DNA from: Steroidobacteraceae bacterium
GTDB taxonomy: Bacteria; Pseudomonadota; Gammaproteobacteria; Steroidobacterales; Steroidobacteraceae
NCBI GenBank assembly: GCA_029266835.1
Contig: JAQSWD010000029.1
Location: 1-34,177, forward strand
Length of the DNA: 34,177 nt
Direction: 5' to 3'
In this document: positions 26,997 to 34,177 of the stretch, in pieces
How positions within the stretch are numbered: position 1 is the stretch's first letter
How the letters are laid out: each line of letters begins with the position of its first letter
Position numbers and translations under genes: made by a program
Notes under the pieces: model-generated
The model's database searches: none
What the model was told of the DNA's origin: nothing
Seen by the model: only the letters and a program-made list of their open reading frames with translations

Positions 26997-28087
26997 TCCG
27001 GCTGATCCGCGCGCTGATCGACACGGCCGCGCTGCGCCACAACCTGGGTACGATTCGCGCATACGCGCCCGGCGCGAAAGTCATGGCGGTGGTCAAGGCC
27101 AATGCCTATGGCCACGGCCTCGTGAGCACGGCCCTCGCGCTGGCGGATGCCGATGCTTTCGCGGTGGCCAGGCTCGAGGAGGGCGTCGTGCTGCGCAGCG
27201 CCGGCGTGCGCGCTCCTGTTGTTCTCCTCGAAGGCGTGTTCAGCGCGGAGCAGCTCGCCGAAGCCGCGCATCACGGTTTCGAACTGGTGGTCCACGACCC
27301 GTTGCAGCTCAAACTACTCGAGTCGCATCGAGGGCCCGAGCGGTTCATCGTCTGGATCAAGATGGACACGGGCATGAATCGCCTGGGCTTCCGGCCCGAG
27401 GCGTTTCCCGAAGCGTTGCAAAGGTTGCGCGCGCTCCCTGTGCCGGCGCTGGAGCTGCGCCTCATGACCCACCTCGCGCGCGCCGACGAACGCGAGGTGT
27501 GGATGACGCGCGAACAGGTGGCGGCGTTCGATCACGCCATCGCCGCCGCGGGTCTGAGCGGGAAGAATCGCATGGCCACGAGCATCGGCAATTCTGCCGG
27601 CATCCTCGGCTGGCCGAACGCGCACGGCGACTGGGTGCGGCCCGGCCTCGCGCTGTACGGCGTATCTCCTTTCGGCGGCGAGACAGCGGACCAACATGGC
27701 CTCAAGCCGGTGATGACTCTCGAAACCACCGTGCTCACCGTGCGCCAGGTGAAGGCCGGCGAAACCGTGGGCTACGCCGGCGCCTGGCGCGCCGAACGTG
27801 ACAGCGCCATCGCGATTCTCGCAGCCGGGTATGGCGATGGCTTGCCGAGGCATCTCGACAACGGCACGCCAGTGCTCATCGGTGGCGCGCGTTATCCGCT
27901 GGTGGGGCGCGTGTCCATGGACATGATCGCGGTGGACGTGAGCGCCGCGCCAAAGGTGTTCACCGGCAGCCGCGCCGTGATCTGGGGCGCGGGACTTCCG
28001 GTCGAGGAAGTCGCGACCCATGCCGACACCATTCCTTATGAGTTGCTCTGCGGAGTCAGCCAGCGCGTGCCGCTGGAGTTGAAGTAG
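26993..28087 (+). CDS. alr: Alanine racemase
   Basis: Alr interconverts L- and D-alanine with pyridoxal phosphate, supplying D-Ala for peptidoglycan. The 364-residue protein has the PLP signature VVKANAYGHG with Lys35 and Tyr39, the HLARADE segment, and WVRPGLALYGVSPFG. The second catalytic residue is Tyr261 in VGYAGAW. The start is TTG 26993, overlapping the dnaB stop by four bases. It gives the expected short N-terminus (MIRLIRALIDTAALRHNL), and no in-frame ATG or GTG precedes the PLP motif at a better position. dnaB-alr is a conserved pair, so alr is probably read from the dnaB promoter. Confidence 0.95.
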   Translation: MIRLIRALIDTAALRHNLGTIRAYAPGAKVMAVVKANAYGHGLVSTALALADADAFAVARLEEGVVLRSAGVRAPVVLLEGVFSAEQLAEAAHHGFELVVHDPLQLKLLESHRGPERFIVWIKMDTGMNRLGFRPEAFPEALQRLRALPVPALELRLMTHLARADEREVWMTREQVAAFDHAIAAAGLSGKNRMATSIGNSAGILGWPNAHGDWVRPGLALYGVSPFGGETADQHGLKPVMTLETTVLTVRQVKAGETVGYAGAWRAERDSAIAILAAGYGDGLPRHLDNGTPVLIGGARYPLVGRVSMDMIAVDVSAAPKVFTGSRAVIWGAGLPVEEVATHADTIPYELLCGVSQRVPLELK

Positions 28088-28121
28088 CGGCTCCAGGATC
28101 GTGTGCCTGTCACACGATTGC

Positions 28122-28156
28122 CTGTCATACATCTGCAATCGCGGGCTGTGTAAATC
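28122..28156 (+). promoter_or_regulatory. Pho box with spaced -10 (PhoB-dependent promoter)
   Basis: CTGTCATACATCTGCAAT (28122-28139) matches the E. coli Pho-box consensus at 15 of 18 positions by my count, with two 7-base repeats starting 11 bases apart. The -10-like TAAATC (28151-28156) begins 12 bases after the box's last base, the geometry of the phoA promoter, where the box replaces the -35. A further half-site CTGTCAC is at 28107-28113. This predicts induction of the downstream secreted protein on phosphate limitation. Confidence 0.72.
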
Positions 28157-28206
28157 GCAGCACAACAAACTCCGGCTTCCCGGCCGGCAACCCGCATGGA
28201 GAATCA

Positions 28207-31119
28207 ATGACGTCGAGATTTACCGGCCGCATCGTCGTGGCTGCCATTGCTGCCATTTGTGTCGTGGTGCCCGCGGCGGCCCATGATCGTGGTCATTCAC
28301 ATCACTGGAAGAATCGCCATCATCGCAACGCGCCGCTCGAATTGAACGTGCTGAGCACGCACTCCACCGGACTCGGTGCCGGCTCGGCGGAAATCGTTTC
28401 CTACGACAAGGGCTCGCGCCGTCTGTTCGTGATCAACGCGGCCGCCTCGAGCGTCGATATCCTCAGTGTACGCAACGCGCAGTCACCCACGTTCGTCAAG
28501 CGGCTGGATCTGTCGGCGCTGGGTTCACCCAACAGCGTCGATGTGCACGACGGCGTGATGGCCGTCGCCATCCAGGCCCCGCTGAAGACGGATGCCGGTC
28601 TCGTCGCGTTCTACACCACAGACGGACAATCGTTGGGCGCCGCGAAAGTGGGCGCTCTGCCTGACATGCTCGTGTTCACCGCCGACGGCCGTAACGTGCT
28701 GGTCGCCAACGAAGGCGAGCCCGGCGGTTACGGTGGCACGAATGTGGATCCGGAAGGTTCCGTGAGTATCGTCCGCATTCCGCAGAACAGGCATGACTGG
28801 AAGAGATTCGGTGCCGCGAACGTGCGTTCTGTCGGCTTCACGCAGTTCAACGGCCAGGAAGCCTCGATGCGCGCCAAGGGCATCCGCATCTACGGTCCGG
28901 GCGCGAGCGCCGCCCAGGATTTCGAGCCCGAGTACATCACTGCATCGCCGGATTCGCGCAAGGCATACGTGACCTTGCAGGAAAACAACGCGATTGCGGT
29001 GATCGACATCGAGCGCGCGAAGGTGCTGCAACTACTGCCGCTGGGATTCAAGGACCACAGCGCGATACCAGCGGTGAGCGCAAGCTATGAGTGGGACGAC
29101 CTGCCTTCCATCGGCCGCACTGACGCGGGCCAGAAAATGACGCTGGGCGGTTTCTCCGGGCTCGCCTACGAAGGCACCACGCGCGATGGGAAGCTGAAGT
29201 TCATCACTAACACGGATCGCGGCCCCAACGCCGAGCCCACGGGCATCCTGCGTCCGTTCGTGCTGCCCCGATTCACTCCGCGCATCGTCCGCTTCACACT
29301 CGACCCAGTGAATGGTCGCTTCGAACTCGACGAACAAATCGAATTGAAGCGCTCCAATGGCAAGCCTCTCACCGGGCTGCCCAACACGGCGCTGTCCGCT
29401 GACGCGAACCAATCCTACAACGACGAGGTGCCCGTCGATCTCTTCGGCAGGCCGCTGCCGCTGGATCCGCTTGGCGGCGACTTCGAAGCCATCGTGGTAG
29501 CCGATGACGGCACCTTCTGGCTGGGCGACGAATATCGGCCGGCCATCTATCACTTCGACAAGCGCGGCGTGATGCTGCAGCGTTATATCCCGATCGGCAC
29601 GCATGCGGCCGCCGGCAAGCCGGTGCCTGCCGCGGGTCTGGCCGGCGAGTTCGGCATCGAGGCGCTGCCCGCCGCCATCGCCCAGCGCCGTCAGAATCGC
29701 GGCATCGAGGCGTTGACGGAGCTCGACGGCAAGCTGTATGCCTTCGTCCAGAGCCCGATCCGCAATCCGGCAAACCTGGCCAACGGTGCGCTGAATGCCA
29801 TGCGAAACGTGCGCGTCGTCGAGTTCGATCCGGAAACACTGGCCACGCGCCAGTTCCTGTACGAGATGGACAACCCGGTTCCGCTGGATGCGACCGACAC
29901 CCGCGCCGACAAGATCGGCGACGCGACGGCCACGGGCAGCGGCGACTTCCTCGTGGTCGAACGCGATGACGACAATGTCCCCAACATCGGACTTCCGTCG
30001 ATCACCAAAAAGGTGTACTCGTTCACCTTGGGTACGGCCACCGATATCTCGGCCGTCGACACGCTCTATCCGGTGATTCGCAATGGCGCGCCGGTCAATC
30101 TATCGCTGGACCAGATGACGGCCGCGGAACTCACGGCCACGGGTGTGCGAGGCATCGCCAAGACGCTGCATGTGGATCTGGTCGCGGCGGGTTATGCGTC
30201 AGTGCAAAAGGTCGAGGGATTGACCATCCTCGATGATGGCCGCCTCGCGGTGATCAACGACAACGACTTCGGTGTTGCGCAGATCGTCGTGGACAACGCC
30301 ACCGGGTTGTTCACGCGCGCCCCCGGCTACTCGCCCGAGCCCGTGACTGTGGGTCTCATCGACGTGCCCGGCCTCGACGCATCGGATCGAGATTCGAAGA
30401 TCAACATCCGCGACTGGCCGCTGCTGGGCATCTACGAGCCGGATGCAATCGCGTCGTACCAGTTCAGGGGACGCACGTATCTGGTGACGGCCAACGAGGG
30501 CGACGCGCGCGATTGGCCTGGTTTCGCCGAGGAATCCCGTGTCGGCGCACTGGCGCTGGATAGCGCGGCGTTTCCGAATGGCGCCACGCTCAAGCAAAAC
30601 GCCAACCTGGGTCGGCACACGGTGACCACCACGCTCGGCAATGACGACGCGGACGCGGAATACGAGCGGCTGTTCACGCTCGGCGGGCGTTCGTTTTCGA
30701 TCTGGTCCTCGTCAGGAGAGCGGTTATACGACAGCGGAAGCGAGTTCGAACGCATCACGGCCTTCGCCGATCCCGCGCACTTCAATGCCAGCAACGACAA
30801 CGGCAATTTCGACGACCGCTCCGACAACAAGGGGCCGGAGCCCGAAGGTGTGGCTGTGGGCGAGATCGATGGGCGTACCTATGCCTTCATTGGACTGGAG
30901 CGAGTGGGCGGCATCATGATGTACGACGTAACGGACCCCGCCGCGCCGTTCTTCGTCGACTATGAGAACAATCGCGACTTCGGCGCAGGTACGGGCGACG
31001 CGGGGCCGGAAGGTGTGCATTTCATTCCGGCACACGAAAGCCCGAACGGCCAACCGATCGTGGCCGTCGCGAACGAGATCAGTGGCACGGTGACCCTGTA
31101 TGCGGTGAAGAAGAAGTAG
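28207..31119 (+). CDS. Secreted choice-of-anchor-I protein with nested phytase-like domain
   Basis: The 970-residue protein has a signal peptide (1 to about 26, ending VVPAAAHD) and a His-rich start (HDRGHSHHWKNRHHRN). The first part (about 45-290, with SPNSVDVHDGVMAVAIQ and VLVANEGEP) and the last part (about 730-970, with ANEGDARDW, PEGVAVGEIDGRTYAFIGLERVGG and AVANEISGTVTLY) are halves of a choice-of-anchor-I beta-propeller. Between them (about 300-700) sits an esterase/phytase-like domain (LGGFSGLAYEG, GDFEAIVVADDGTFWLGDEYRP, KVEGLTILDDGRLAVINDND). Family knowledge suggests hydrolysis of phosphate esters, but catalytic residues are not clear to me. The Pho box supports a phosphate-scavenging role. 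ATG 28207 has a GGAGA site. It ends at a strong bidirectional terminator. Confidence 0.85.
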   Translation: MTSRFTGRIVVAAIAAICVVVPAAAHDRGHSHHWKNRHHRNAPLELNVLSTHSTGLGAGSAEIVSYDKGSRRLFVINAAASSVDILSVRNAQSPTFVKRLDLSALGSPNSVDVHDGVMAVAIQAPLKTDAGLVAFYTTDGQSLGAAKVGALPDMLVFTADGRNVLVANEGEPGGYGGTNVDPEGSVSIVRIPQNRHDWKRFGAANVRSVGFTQFNGQEASMRAKGIRIYGPGASAAQDFEPEYITASPDSRKAYVTLQENNAIAVIDIERAKVLQLLPLGFKDHSAIPAVSASYEWDDLPSIGRTDAGQKMTLGGFSGLAYEGTTRDGKLKFITNTDRGPNAEPTGILRPFVLPRFTPRIVRFTLDPVNGRFELDEQIELKRSNGKPLTGLPNTALSADANQSYNDEVPVDLFGRPLPLDPLGGDFEAIVVADDGTFWLGDEYRPAIYHFDKRGVMLQRYIPIGTHAAAGKPVPAAGLAGEFGIEALPAAIAQRRQNRGIEALTELDGKLYAFVQSPIRNPANLANGALNAMRNVRVVEFDPETLATRQFLYEMDNPVPLDATDTRADKIGDATATGSGDFLVVERDDDNVPNIGLPSITKKVYSFTLGTATDISAVDTLYPVIRNGAPVNLSLDQMTAAELTATGVRGIAKTLHVDLVAAGYASVQKVEGLTILDDGRLAVINDNDFGVAQIVVDNATGLFTRAPGYSPEPVTVGLIDVPGLDASDRDSKINIRDWPLLGIYEPDAIASYQFRGRTYLVTANEGDARDWPGFAEESRVGALALDSAAFPNGATLKQNANLGRHTVTTTLGNDDADAEYERLFTLGGRSFSIWSSSGERLYDSGSEFERITAFADPAHFNASNDNGNFDDRSDNKGPEPEGVAVGEIDGRTYAFIGLERVGGIMMYDVTDPAAPFFVDYENNRDFGAGTGDAGPEGVHFIPAHESPNGQPIVAVANEISGTVTLYAVKKK

Positions 31120-31144
31120 GGCGGGACGCCTTCGCGACAAGCAA

Positions 31145-31173
31145 AAAGGCCGGAGTGAAACACTCCGGCCTTT
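31145..31173. terminator. Bidirectional intrinsic terminator
   Basis: AAAGGCCGGAGTG (31145-31157) pairs perfectly with CACTCCGGCCTTT (31161-31173) around an AAA loop. T-rich sequence follows on the plus strand, and five A residues precede it (T run on the minus strand). It can end both the phytase-like transcript and the convergent FHA transcript. A second hairpin, GCCGCTG/CAGCGGC at 31188-31204, lies between it and the FHA stop. Confidence 0.92.
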
Positions 31174-31237
31174 CTTGTTTCTTGAACGCCGCTGCTTCAG
31201 CGGCATTTTCCGAAGTGGGCGCGAGCCCCTGGAGATA

Positions 31238-31951
31238 CTAACTTTCGAAGAAGCCCATCTTCACACCCGCCAGCTGGATCACATCATTATCCGCGAGCTT
31301 GCGCGCCTGGCTGCCGATGGCGGCGCCATTCACCAGCGGAAAATTGTCGGGCTTGTCGGCGTCCACGTGGACAATGAAGAAGCCATCCTGGCGGCGGGTG
31401 ATCGCGGCAACCTGGATGCCCGGACGGCCGAGCGTGGTGAGCGCCTTGTTCAACTCGAGCTCACGGCCGGCGAAGGAGCCCGAAAGCACCTGCAGCTTGG
31501 CCTTCTTGACCGGCGTCTTGCCGTCGAGACCCTTGCGTACGCCGCTGGCGGAAACGTCGGCCGAAACCTTGTCCGCGCGCTCCTTGACCGCCTGCATCTT
31601 TTCCGCGGCCGGGCGCGATGACGGCTGGATGACCATCGTCTTCTCGAATTCGTCCTGTGCCTCGTCGTCTTCGACGAATCGCAGCTGGTGGTGACCGACG
31701 GTGACCACGTCGCCGTGCTGCAGGGCATGCTTCTTGATGAGCTTGCCGTTCACGTACGTGCCGTTGGTGCTGTTCAGATCCTCGAGGAACGAATCGTTGA
31801 GGATATTGATGATCAGCGAGTGATGACCCGAGACCGCCGAGTTGTCGATGCGGATGTCGTTGTCGGGGAGGCGGCCAATCGTGTACCGCTCCTTGTTCAT
31901 GTTGTATTCGGCGAGGACCTGGTTATCCAGGCTCAATACCAGACGTGCCAT
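31238..31951 (-). CDS. FHA-domain protein (two FHA-like domains)
   Basis: FHA domains bind phosphothreonine peptides in Ser/Thr-kinase signalling. The 237-residue cytoplasmic protein has a clear N-terminal FHA domain (about 5-92) with YTIGRLPDNDI, SGHHSLI and LNSTNGTYVNG, which supply the conserved Gly-Arg, Ser-x-x-His and Asn-Gly residues. A charged linker follows. A second, more divergent FHA-like region (about 152-237) has LTTLGRPGIQVAAITRRQDG and PLVNGAAIG; it keeps the GR and NG but lacks the SxxH, so it may not bind phosphopeptide. It lies 15 bases downstream of the PP2C phosphatase gene and is likely cotranscribed. No kinase gene is in the window. Confidence 0.9.
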   Translation of the reverse strand: MARLVLSLDNQVLAEYNMNKERYTIGRLPDNDIRIDNSAVSGHHSLIINILNDSFLEDLNSTNGTYVNGKLIKKHALQHGDVVTVGHHQLRFVEDDEAQDEFEKTMVIQPSSRPAAEKMQAVKERADKVSADVSASGVRKGLDGKTPVKKAKLQVLSGSFAGRELELNKALTTLGRPGIQVAAITRRQDGFFIVHVDADKPDNFPLVNGAAIGSQARKLADNDVIQLAGVKMGFFES

Positions 31952-31966
31952 CGTTTTCGCCTTCCC

Positions 31967-32791
31967 TTAACTGAACCAGCCAAGAAGTTTGTCCATCACT
32001 CCGCGACTCGCGGGAAACGCCTCTTGCGCCTGCGCGAGCACCACCGAGACGTTGTCACGACCACCGTTCTCGTTGGCTAACTGAATCAACTGCTTAGCAA
32101 CCGTATCTAGATTAGCACCAAAGGTGCTTATAGTTAAACGGATGTCTTCATCTTCGACCATGTCGGAGAGGCCGTCGGAGCAGAGGATATAGATATCGCC
32201 CTTGTCGACCGGTTGCTCCTGCACTTCGACCTCGACCTGGGGTTCGACACCCAGGGCGCGAGTCACGTAATTCTTGTTTGCCGCCCTCTGGGCCTCTTCG
32301 GGCGAGTAGAAGCCGCGGTCCACCAGTTCCTGGAGCAGGGAGTGGTCCATGGTGACCTGGGCGATCTCGCTGCCGCGCTGGCGGTAAAGCCGGGAATCGC
32401 CGACGTGTGCGATGGATATGCGGTTGTCGTAGAACAGGGCGGCCACCACGGTGGTGCCCATGCCCTCGCACTCGGCCTGCGATCTGGCGGTCTGGTAGAT
32501 GATCTTGTTGGCGCGCGTGATCGCATCCCGCAGCACGATGGACGGGCGGGTGAGGCCGGTGCTGCGATCGATGGAGTTCAGGTCTTCGCGCGCGAGGCCT
32601 TCGCGTACGAGATTGGTGATGGTTTTCACCGCGATGCCGCTCGCGACTTCGCCAGCGTTGTAACCACCCATGCCATCGGCCAGCACCAGCAAGCCGACGT
32701 CCACGTCGGAAGCGATGGTGTCCTCGTTGTGTTCTCGTACCCGGCCGGTGTCGGTGCGCCCAACAAAGTTGAGCTTGCCTTTGAGGGTCAT
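31967..32791 (-). CDS. PP2C-family Ser/Thr protein phosphatase
   Basis: The 274-residue protein is a metal-dependent PP2C/Stp1-type phosphatase that would reverse Ser/Thr phosphorylation. Motifs in order are VREHNEDT (Asp24), LLVLADGMGGYNAGEVAS (Asp39), GMGTTVVAALF, IAHVGDSRLYR, ILCSDGLSDMVED and the C-terminal ENGGRDNVSVVL, which provide the metal-binding aspartates. ATG 32791 has a modest CGGGG site. It heads a two-gene unit with the FHA protein; FHA and PP2C proteins often act with a Hanks-type kinase, here presumably encoded elsewhere. Between about 32075 and 32155 the GC-rich codon use gives way to an AT-rich run with TTA, ATA and CTA codons. Confidence 0.93.
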   Translation of the reverse strand: MTLKGKLNFVGRTDTGRVREHNEDTIASDVDVGLLVLADGMGGYNAGEVASGIAVKTITNLVREGLAREDLNSIDRSTGLTRPSIVLRDAITRANKIIYQTARSQAECEGMGTTVVAALFYDNRISIAHVGDSRLYRQRGSEIAQVTMDHSLLQELVDRGFYSPEEAQRAANKNYVTRALGVEPQVEVEVQEQPVDKGDIYILCSDGLSDMVEDEDIRLTISTFGANLDTVAKQLIQLANENGGRDNVSVVLAQAQEAFPASRGVMDKLLGWFS

Positions 32792-33113
32792 GCACGACCC
32801 CGTTGCCGGTGATGTTCAGCGTGTTCTTCGGTCACACCAATGCTCAATGCTCAAAAAGAGACCCATACGGCCGTATCGCGTCCGTAGACTTCCCCGCAGA
32901 TGCCATAACCTACCGCAAGCGGCGCTGGGGTCCGGAGCAATAAGTCACACTTCGCCCCCAACGCTTACCGGCAAATCAACGACCTAGGGACGCAATGCTA
33001 AAGGGATTAAGGCCCGTCCGCACCGGACTACCGCACACAGTAGGCATTTCCCGGGTTCCGGGTCCGGCCTGCATGAACTTCGTCACGCTTTCCCGCCTCG
33101 GAGTGAACCCCTG
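32792..33113. other. Divergent intergenic region between PP2C and radA
   Basis: These 322 bases hold no convincing gene. Visible elements are a perfect 12-base palindrome ATACGGCCGTAT (32865-32876), a tandem duplication of ATGCTCA (32840-32853) and a small GTCCG/CGGAC hairpin (33016-33028). They should contain the promoters of both the PP2C-FHA unit and radA, but I see no good -35/-10 pair. A GGAG (33100-33103) lies 10 bases before the radA ATG. Confidence 0.7.
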
Positions 33114-34177
33114 ATGGCCAGGCCGGCGATCGTTTTCGTATGCGCAGAATGTGGCGCGGAGACCCTGAAATGGCAGGGACAGTGCCCGCAATGCTCGCGC
33201 TGGAACACCCTGGAGCAGCGGGTCGTCACTCGGCGAGCGTCGGCACCGGCCCCGGCTGGGGCCGCCCCGGCCCCGGTGTCGGCGCTGTCGGTCGAGGAGT
33301 TGCCGCGGTTGGGCAGCGGGATGTCGGAGCTGGATCGTGTGCTGGGCGGCGGACTCATTCCAGGCTCGGTCACCTTGCTAGGCGGCGAGCCGGGAATCGG
33401 AAAGTCGACCTTGCTGTTGCAGGTGGCGAACCATGCCGCTCGACTCACGCCCACCCTGTACTTGTCGGCGGAGGAATCCGCGGCGCAGATCGGCGTGCGG
33501 GCGCGGCGGCTGAGCGTGAGTGGTGAAGGGCTGCGCGTGGTGGCGGATACGGACCTGGAAGCGGCCATGGCACGCGCGCGCGACGAGTCCGTGAAGCTGC
33601 TGATCGTCGATTCCATTCAGACCGTGCAGTTGCAGTCGGTGGGCACCGCCGCCGGCACCGTCACGCAACTCAAGGAATGCACGGCGCAGCTGGTGCGTTT
33701 CGCGAAGAGCGAGGGTGTCAGCGTGCTGATCGTCGGCCACGTCACGAAGGACGGCGCCATCGCCGGGCCGAGAGTGCTGGAACACCTCGTAGACACGGTG
33801 TTGTATTTCGAAAGCGATGCGTCCAGCCGTTTCCGCAATGTGCGCGCCACCAAGAATCGCTTCGGCTCGGTGGGCGAGCTGGCGTTTTTTCACATGGACG
33901 AACAGGGTTTGCGCGAGGTGCGCAATCCGTCGGCGATCTTCCTGGCGCGTTCGGGCGCGCCGGCGCCGGGCAGCGTGGTTGCCGTCACGCGTGATGGCCG
34001 CCGGCCGCTGCTGGTGGAACTGCAGGCGCTCGTCGACCGCATGCGATTCGGGTCACCCCGTCGCGTGGCGCAGGGCCTCGATGCGCAGCGCGTGGCGATG
34101 TTGCTGGCGGTGCTCAACCGCCACGGCGGCGTGAACCTGCAGGAGCACGATGTGTTCGTTAACGTGGTGGGCGGGCT
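33114..34177 (+). CDS. radA: DNA repair protein RadA (3' end cut by window)
   Basis: RadA (Sms) is a RecA-like branch-migration ATPase acting in recombination and repair. The visible 354 codons begin MARPAIVFVCAECGAETLKW and include the zinc finger (CAEC at 10-13, then CPQC), the Walker A GGEPGIGKSTLL, the Walker B region LLIVDSIQT and the RadA-specific KNRFGS motif. The start of the C-terminal Lon-protease-like domain (GSVVAVTRDGRRPLLVELQALV) is also visible. The frame is open to base 34177; about 100 further residues are expected. ATG 33114 is chosen because the zinc finger follows at the usual distance; a GGAG lies 10 bases upstream. Confidence 0.96.
   Translation, partial: MARPAIVFVCAECGAETLKWQGQCPQCSRWNTLEQRVVTRRASAPAPAGAAPAPVSALSVEELPRLGSGMSELDRVLGGGLIPGSVTLLGGEPGIGKSTLLLQVANHAARLTPTLYLSAEESAAQIGVRARRLSVSGEGLRVVADTDLEAAMARARDESVKLLIVDSIQTVQLQSVGTAAGTVTQLKECTAQLVRFAKSEGVSVLIVGHVTKDGAIAGPRVLEHLVDTVLYFESDASSRFRNVRATKNRFGSVGELAFFHMDEQGLREVRNPSAIFLARSGAPAPGSVVAVTRDGRRPLLVELQALVDRMRFGSPRRVAQGLDAQRVAMLLAVLNRHGGVNLQEHDVFVNVVGG

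Noticed and set aside
28098..28118. ATCGTGTG/CACACGAT inverted repeat considered as the alr terminator
   Set aside because: The stem is only 8 bp, is not GC-rich and has no T tract; one arm overlaps the Pho half-site, so a role in the promoter is as likely.

Overview
The window is GC-rich chromosomal DNA of a gammaproteobacterium. Gene order (hfq-hflX-hflK-hflC-purA, then rnr-rlmB-rpsF-rpsR-rplI-dnaB-alr, then radA), the TonB-dependent glycan-receptor locus and the codon use suggest a relative of Steroidobacterales, Nevskiales or Xanthomonadales. That placement is inferred from gene order and style, not from a phylogeny. Most of the window is conserved housekeeping DNA with a few accessory loci between the core blocks.

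Layout. (1) 1-4962, plus strand: the 3' part of hfq, hflX, the translationally coupled hflK/hflC, and purA. (2) 5107-9440, plus: a trehalose operon, otsB-GH15-otsA, joined by ATGA overlaps and preceded by a sigma-S-like -10 hexamer. A small basic DUF6496 protein follows. (3) 9449-15281, minus: a glycan-type locus read as TonB-dependent receptor, then a broken tryptophan-halogenase-like gene, then a GH144-type glucanase lipoprotein. (4) 15508-19701, minus: a DadA-like FAD oxidoreductase and a DUF748/AsmA-like envelope protein. A 4-hydroxyproline 2-epimerase diverges from them on the plus strand (19732-20688). (5) 20701-21195, minus: tRNA-Leu(CAG) with a near-consensus promoter whose -35 box contains the stop codon of a secreted beta/gamma-crystallin gene. 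(6) 21287-28087, plus: rnr (short form), rlmB, the rpsF-rpsR-rplI operon with an S6:S18-type leader and a strong terminator, dnaB with a hairpin over its ribosome binding site, and alr. (7) 28207-31119, plus: a large secreted protein with a phytase-like domain nested in a choice-of-anchor-I fold, preceded by a good Pho box plus -10. (8) 31238-32791, minus: a PP2C phosphatase/FHA signalling pair. (9) 33114 to the end, plus: radA, cut by the window edge.

No CRISPR array, insertion sequence, prophage or recognisable defence system is visible. The most informative observations are the Pho-box-controlled nested phytase-like protein, the halogenase that has lost its WxWxIP segment and is frameshifted, the sigma-S-like and possibly leaderless start of a trehalose operon that encodes both synthesis and a probable hydrolase, the stop codon embedded in the tRNA promoter, and the RNA structures ahead of rpsF and dnaB.
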